Positions 58,640-64,000 of a DNA stretch of 64,000 bases are shown here, piece by piece. The DNA lies in the NCBI RefSeq assembly GCF_964355755.1, contig NC_092671.1, positions 20,236,001 through 20,300,000 of the forward strand, in the 5' to 3' direction. The stretch's first letter is position 1, and every line of letters begins with the position of its first letter. A model generated the notes under the pieces. It ran no database searches. It saw nothing but the letters and a program-made list of their open reading frames with translations, and was not told the origin of the DNA. The position numbers were made by a program, and so were the translations under genes. Source of the stretch: Antedon mediterranea. Lineage: Eukaryota; Echinodermata; Crinoidea; Comatulida; Antedonidae.

Positions 58640-59170
58640 CAATTTACACAGTCAAATAACTGGATTTTGATATCGTCTAGCGCAATGCTCTCTGTATTAA
58701 ACTTCATCTTGTTGTTAGTGGTAAATTCCTAAACGTTATTCGCAATATTTATAGTGATATCTCATTCTCCACCAAATGCGGTGGCAAAATTACAAATCCA
58801 TTTAATTCAATTCGTGGTGTAATCTCAGCTCCTTATTGTTTAGTTTATTCCTTTATGATTTACCTTGTAGTTTATCAACCTAGCCTGATCAAATAACCAT
58901 CAAGAGTGAGAAATTATCGTTTAATGTCTTTTATATGATCATGTCAGAATCTGCTACGGGACTACACGCATCTTTCAATAAATTAGCTACTTATTGTAAT
59001 AAATGGAAATTGACTGTTTATATAGACAAAACCAAAGTTATGATATTTAACTCCACTGGTAGATTGTCAATAATACTGTTATTGAAAAGAATGCAGCTAC
59101 CTGAGTATTATCTTTATCCCATCTGGTTCATTTGTAACGGCTGTAAAAACATTACAACAGTAAGCTTCTA
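58640..59170 (+). pseudogene. LINE RT fragment in MTRR intron
   Basis: Decayed RT sequence: remnants of CGGKITNPFNSIRGV and LFSLFLYDLPCSLST, then KLATYCNKWKLTVYIDKTKV and MIFNSTGRL. It is same-strand and broken by several stops. Confidence 0.65.
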
Positions 59171-60034
59171 AAGTGAGGTATGGTCTCCGTATTTATTACA
59201 GAACTTGAAAAATACCAACATCCATAGCATTGGGTCAAGCTATATTGGGGAACCTTTACATTAATTAAAACTTGTAAAACCATATGAGGGGCAGAGTCGC
59301 AACCCGAACTTTTGAGATATTTAGCCTTGAAGTTCAGAATGTGAAAAACGGCCTAACCTATCCATTTTAAAATTTCAATAAAAAACGATACTATAAACAC
59401 TTATCTTTAAGATATCAAACTCTTGTTCATGAAAAAATATCACAAGTATGTTTATTTTGCAATTATTTAAGTCGTTTCCATTGAAAATGTATTAGGAAAT
59501 TGTATTTTTGTTCACTAAAAAAATCAACTTTCTTTATGGCGCTTTTGTAAACAAACCGCTAACACGAATGACGTCATGTTTGGTACCTATCTGTTCGAAA
59601 ATGTATCAGCTACCACAATTTCTAACAAGATTTTTTTTTTTAATCTAGCCAATGGAAATTGGTTTTATTAAGCTGTTAGGTTGCTAAAATTGCTAACAAG
59701 AATGTGTGAATCCTTGACTATGATTGGCTATAGAGATAAATTACGCTCTCTGATTGGCTGACGCTTTTGTTTTCTGATGGCTTCCACCGTGGTTTTTTCG
59801 AATGAACGTTTTAACATTTTGTGAATATTTAGGAATTTAATCATTATTTTTATCCACATATTTAAAAAAAATAAAAAATATAGCCGTTCTTGAGGAGCTA
59901 ATAGCGATTTTTTGGCTACCCATTCAATTCTCACATGTCATCTTAACGACCTGTTCACTCCCAATAACACCATTCGTAAATAAAACTTTACTTTACTTTC
60001 AACACAGTATAAGATATTCTGGGCCACTCATGTA
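59171..60034. other. Gene-free stretch, MTRR intron
   Basis: No exon or repeat recognised; AT-rich, with TGACGTCA near 59570. Confidence 0.5.
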
Positions 60035-60590
60035 CTAAAGGGGTCGTCAAACACACGGCCAACCTGTGGTTCTTTTTTGGCCAGCCTGTGGTCCGAGGGC
60101 GCTAGACATTTGGCCAGCCTGTGGTCCCGAGGGCGCTAGCATGAAAACACACAGCCCGTCTCAGCTCTGTGATTCTTTTTTGGCCAGCCTGTGGTCCGAG
60201 GGCGTTAGACATACTGGCCAGCCTGTAGTCCCAAGGGCGCTAGACAACTTTTCCATGCTTTTCTAAAGTGAGCCCTCTACAGCTGTTTTCATTTTATAAA
60301 AACTTCACTGTGCTTTGACAAGAATATGTGTTGTAATTTATGGGTCTTAATGTTTTTGGACACATTTACGGCTGCCATCTTGTTGGTTCCCCCTCCTGTT
60401 GGAATCACTTTTCAGTCTGGAGTACACCCTCTAGTGTTCTTATTACATCTCTCTGTCTATGGCTCTCTCTGGCTGACCGAAATGTGTAGCACCCTCGGGA
60501 CCACAGGCTGGCCAAATGTCTAGCGCCCTCGGACCACAGGCTGGCCATAAAAGAACCACAGGCTGGCCGTGAGTTTGACGACCCCTGCTC
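60035..60590. mobile_element. hAT-type MITE with 8-bp target duplication
   Basis: Inverted ends around GGGGTCGTCAAAC, and an exact 8-bp direct repeat CTCATGTA on both sides (60027-60034, 60591-60598). Inside are repeated GGCCAGCCTGTGGTC..GAGGGCGCTAGACAT units, three on the left in one direction and two inverted on the right. No transposase. Confidence 0.8.
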
Positions 60591-60879
60591 CTCATGTATA
60601 ACAATCCCCCCCCCCCCCCTCAATTTCTAGTGCTGCCACCTGTTACTCATTCTCCAAGAAAATTAAAGATCACTTTTTGTCTCATTATTTAAATCAATAT
60701 GTTAGATATGTTCTTGGTCATTTTTCCATGTTACATTACTTGCTAGTTTAATTTATTTGTTCATTTGAAATTTTTTTATTCATTACTATGTAATTTTACT
60801 TTATTTTTTTCAACTTGTATACTGCTGCTACTATTATCTTAAATTAATATTTTTTAAATCTCAATCTGTCATTATATTT

Positions 60880-61759
60880 TTATTTTTTTTTTTTTTATTT
60901 ATTTATTCAGGTTTATACAATAAAAAACATGCAGCCCGAAGGCTGAAATTGTTGATTTACAAAAATATATATATAAATATATGGAAACAGAAACATTTAA
61001 AAAAAATACAAAAATTTATACAAAACATTAAAAAATTTGAAAAAATCAGTTAAAAAAATAAAATTATGTTATGTTAAAAAGATTACAAAATTTATATACA
61101 AATGCATAGGCCAATATATGTAAATATTTATAACATAGCCATCTTCAGCGTGATCAGGTACTGTTTGAATTAAGGATTCTACTTATGGTAAGGGCAGGCG
61201 AAGTCTTAAGACGGTTAGTTCTGCAAACAGGTATATTAATTAGGGGTTTATCTACCGTGGTTGATCTAAGCTCTCTATTAATAATGCGGTAGTCGGGCAA
61301 AATAGTTCTGTACAATTCCGATTTCAAGAGCCTTTCTCCAAATTTTTGAATCAACGTCTCTCGTCTGGATGCGAGAGTGGTCATATCAGTAAGCTCAAGA
61401 GCTGAATCATACGTAAGGAAAGCGGGACCCAGAATAATACGTAAAACTCTCTTTTGCACTCTTTCAATGGTCGATATTTGGGCCTTATTGATGCTTCCAT
61501 GCCACACAGGGCAGGCGTATTCTAAGATTGGGCGAATATAACAAACATAAACGGATATCATATCATGAACTGGTACATTGGCCCTTCTAAGGATATATAA
61601 CGTATACAACCTTTTGGATGCTCTTTTTACCATGTCACTGACATTATTATCCCATTTCAAGTCATCCTGGATTATAAGTCCAAGGAGCTTCATATACGAA
61701 ACAACATTAAGTGTTGTACCGCTAAGGTAATAATTAGGAGGGGGAATATTTCTTTTCAA
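60880..61759 (-). pseudogene. 5'-truncated LINE, RT C-terminal part
   Basis: 201 codons: YMKLLGLIIQDDLKWDNNV, VKRASKRLYTLYILRRANVP and RPILEYACPVWHGSINKAQI, then a C-terminal tail. The 3' untranslated part ends at a run of T on the plus strand (60883-60896), which is the poly-A tail. The 5' end is truncated at about 61760, as is common in target-primed LINE copies. Confidence 0.85.
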
Positions 61760-62120
61760 AAAATTGACTTATTGTCTTTGTCTTTTGGCCTAAAAAAAGT
61801 GTCTTTTGAATTGAATTCAATCTCAATGATGTATGAAAGACACTAACTCTTTGGTAATCAATTCGATGCTTGACAACAGAAACTTGCAATCAAATAACTC
61901 TGTTTACTTGGTCCAGTGGTTTAGATACTCTACTTCAATTTTAAGGTGACATCTGGACAAAACCAAATACACTTAGTGCCTCTTAGTTAAAAAGAACAGT
62001 GTGTTAGAAATGAAAACACTGGAGATTTGTAATTTCATGCAAGAGTCTCGACTGATGCTGCTTGATTTATTCTCGCAATAGGCTACTTGAAAACTACAAT
62101 AAGAAGCAATATAAATCAGT
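61760..62120. other. Gene-free stretch
   Basis: No gene or repeat recognised. Confidence 0.4.
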
Positions 62121-62335
62121 ATAGAATATACAATGGTAACCGGGTCAACTATAACATATAACAATAGAATATACAATGGTAACCGGGTCAACTATAACAT
62201 ATAACAATAGAATATACAATGGTAACCGGGTCAACTATAACATATAACAATAGAATATACAATGGTAACCGGGTCAACTATAACATATAACAATAGAATA
62301 TACAATGGTAACCGGGTCAACTATAACATATAACA
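62121..62335. repeat. 43-bp tandem repeat, five identical copies
   Basis: Unit starts ATAGAATATACAATGGTAAC and contains CGGGTCAACTATAACATA. Copies begin at 62121, 62164, 62207, 62250 and 62293, with no differences seen, and a 4-base partial copy follows. Perfect identity implies recent expansion; the true copy number may be collapsed in assembly. Confidence 0.95.
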
Positions 62336-63030
62336 ATAGTCATGTCATAGTCATTCTCACTCCTAAGGACGATCAAAGCATATTGATCGAAACGTCGAGA
62401 AACTTAAGGATCGACTGGACCATTGACTGTTAATGGACACCATTCACCATAGCGGCTGCCTCGTACATATTGTGCTGAGTGATTCATCATTTAACTAGGT
62501 GGCCTGTTTCATTATTGATGCAAGTACTCTGCGCACTGAGCATATCCGACGGTCACAAACACCTCCTGTGTGACTGGCGGAAGGTGCATTCATCTTGAAC
62601 TCAAAGCTGTCACATCCTTCCTTCAGTAGAAACTTTGATACTGGTCGAGGTTCATTTCTTTCAAAGCTTCATCTAGTTCTGTGTAAGTTACCATAAAATT
62701 AGACCATGACCAGTTACACGAACAATTTCTTATTTGTTGGCCTAATTTAATGACTAATGATATCAACAACAATCAGTCGAAGATGGGCACTTATTGCCTA
62801 TTTCAAAATTCTTTTTTCTCTGAAAACTATTTTCTACGATTCAATGTTGAGATGCGAAATTGAAGATTGAAGAAATGTCATTTTTTAATCAAATGCTCAT
62901 TTTATTCAGATTTACGTTATAATTTGTATAGCAATATTAGAAAGGGAGCAATTTATTTTGATTATTTAAATGACAATGACATTCATTTTTCATATAGGAT
63001 TTCATTGTATTTTTCGGTTGTTAACATTAA
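62336..63030. other. Gene-free stretch
   Basis: No gene recognised. It lies between the tandem repeat and the 3' end of the next LINE. Confidence 0.4.
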
Positions 63031-63039
63031 CATTTCAAT

Positions 63040-64000
63040 TTATATAGCGCCTACAAGGATCAAAGCGCTTTACATTGACCAATCATCTGGTGAACATAGT
63101 TATTTCGGGAAAAGATGGGTTTTCAAGAGTTTCTTAAAAATTATAATTGAAGATGAGTCACGAATTGTGCTTGAAAGGTTATTCCAAAGGTCTGGGCTTA
63201 GCTTTGAAAATCAATGTTCACCAGATGATCGGTGAACACGAGGAACATTGAGTTTAGTCGGATCGTGTTCTGACATAAAACCTGCTCTTTGATAATTTAC
63301 CTACTAATTAAGTCACACATGTAAACCGGTGCTTGACCATTTACGCAATTATAAACTTGAACTAAAATTTTAAACTTAACCCTTTGTTCAACTGGCAACC
63401 AATGCAATTCTTTCAGAAACGGGCTAGTATGACCAATCTTGCCGAACGATTCTAAAGTTTCTGTAAACGATTAATGTTATCTTTAGTGACGCCGCCAAGG
63501 AGAGAATTGCAATAGTCAAGCCTGTTCAATACAAGAGAACGGACAGCATGGGCACATGTATTCACATCAATGTATTTGCAAATTTTCCCTAGTCCTCGAA
63601 GACAGTTGTTAACACTACTACAGATTGAACTAACATGGGCAGTCATGTTAAGTCCTTCATCAAATACAACCCCGAGATTGCGAGCAGATTTGTTGGAATT
63701 TATAATGAGTTCACCCACCCTAATTTCAATATTTTTCCTATCAAACTTACACCTCGTTGGACATAAGATTACTAATTCAGTCATTTAATTTTAGCTTGTT
63801 AACACACATCCATTTCCTTACATCGTCAATACATTTATTCAGCCTGCTTACTGCTGCGTTCAAATCGCATGGTTTTCTGGGATCAAAACTGACATACATC
63901 TGGGTATCATCCGCGTATAGATGGTATGATACACAATGTAATTGCATTATGTCTGAGATTGGTTTAGTATATGCAGTGAACAATGATGGACTTAAAGTCG
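63040..64000 (-). pseudogene. L2-like LINE 3' part, runs off the right edge
   Basis: 63983-63777 holds YHLYADDTQMYVSFDPRKP and LNKCIDDVRKWM. 63784-63452 holds LGVVFDEGLNMTAHVSSI and AVRSLVLNRLDYCNSLLGG. The rest is broken. The 3' tail includes AAAGCGC..TATATAAATT, like the LINE at 32062, so the two belong to related families. Confidence 0.8.

Noticed and set aside
62121-62335. CRISPR-like array
   Set aside because: The units are directly tandem with no variable spacers, and the genome is eukaryotic.
59171-64000. Further MTRR exons
   Set aside because: I looked for the next FAD/NADPH-domain segments between splice signals and found only LINE, MITE and spacer sequence.

Overview
The window is metazoan nuclear DNA: split genes with GT-AG introns, AT-rich spacers, a tRNA gene and a very dense load of transposable elements. 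The many short TAGGCCTA-type strings, the LINE families with 2A-like N-termini and the transposase-like gene families suggest a marine invertebrate, most likely a deuterostome such as an echinoderm. That taxonomic guess is inference, not proven here.

Only one conventional cellular gene is visible: the 5' half of methionine synthase reductase (MTRR), plus strand, six coding exons between 52435 and 58514 with consistent splice phases (389 codons). It covers the FMN domain, the linker and the start of the FAD domain. The rest must lie beyond position 64000. A tRNA-Val(AAC) gene sits at 31241-31313.

Layout. 1-2419 holds a broken minus-strand member (family A) of a transposase-like protein family. 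3180-3936 is a small terminal-inverted-repeat (TIR) element packed with TTGCGCAA palindromes. 4825-5896 is a Mutator-like foldback element. 6165-11444 is a young Ty3/gypsy retrotransposon on the minus strand with near-identical LTRs but broken frames. 12238-22943 is a 10.7 kb TA-flanked pogo-type transposon whose transposase carries a C-terminal PHD finger; a piggyBac-like element (itself holding a TA-flanked MITE) and a CR1-like LINE have inserted into it. 23229-30216 contains second copies of these MITEs. 31634-42235 is dominated by one minus-strand LINE of about 3.4 kb split by three independent insertions. 43428-50636 holds a second, longer member (family B) of the transposase-like family, bounded by 64-bp inverted repeats and interrupted by another copy of the Mutator-like element. 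50637-52434 is a LINE fragment and repeats, 52435-58514 is MTRR, and 58515-64000 is LINE fragments, a hAT-type MITE and a 43-bp tandem repeat.

The most interesting system is the pair of related, intron-containing, transposase-like genes (families A and B). They can be aligned to each other inside the window. They share three acidic blocks that could form a DDE-like triad. Family B ends in a block whose acidic residues (ExD, DxD, GCD) match the order and spacing of FEN1/XPG-type PIN nucleases. I recall similar proteins as numerous uncharacterised predictions in cnidarians and echinoderms, but this is recollection and no search was run. The second strong result is the stratigraphy: many insertions have readable target-site duplications, reconstructable coding continuity or an empty site elsewhere in the window, so their relative order can be read directly.
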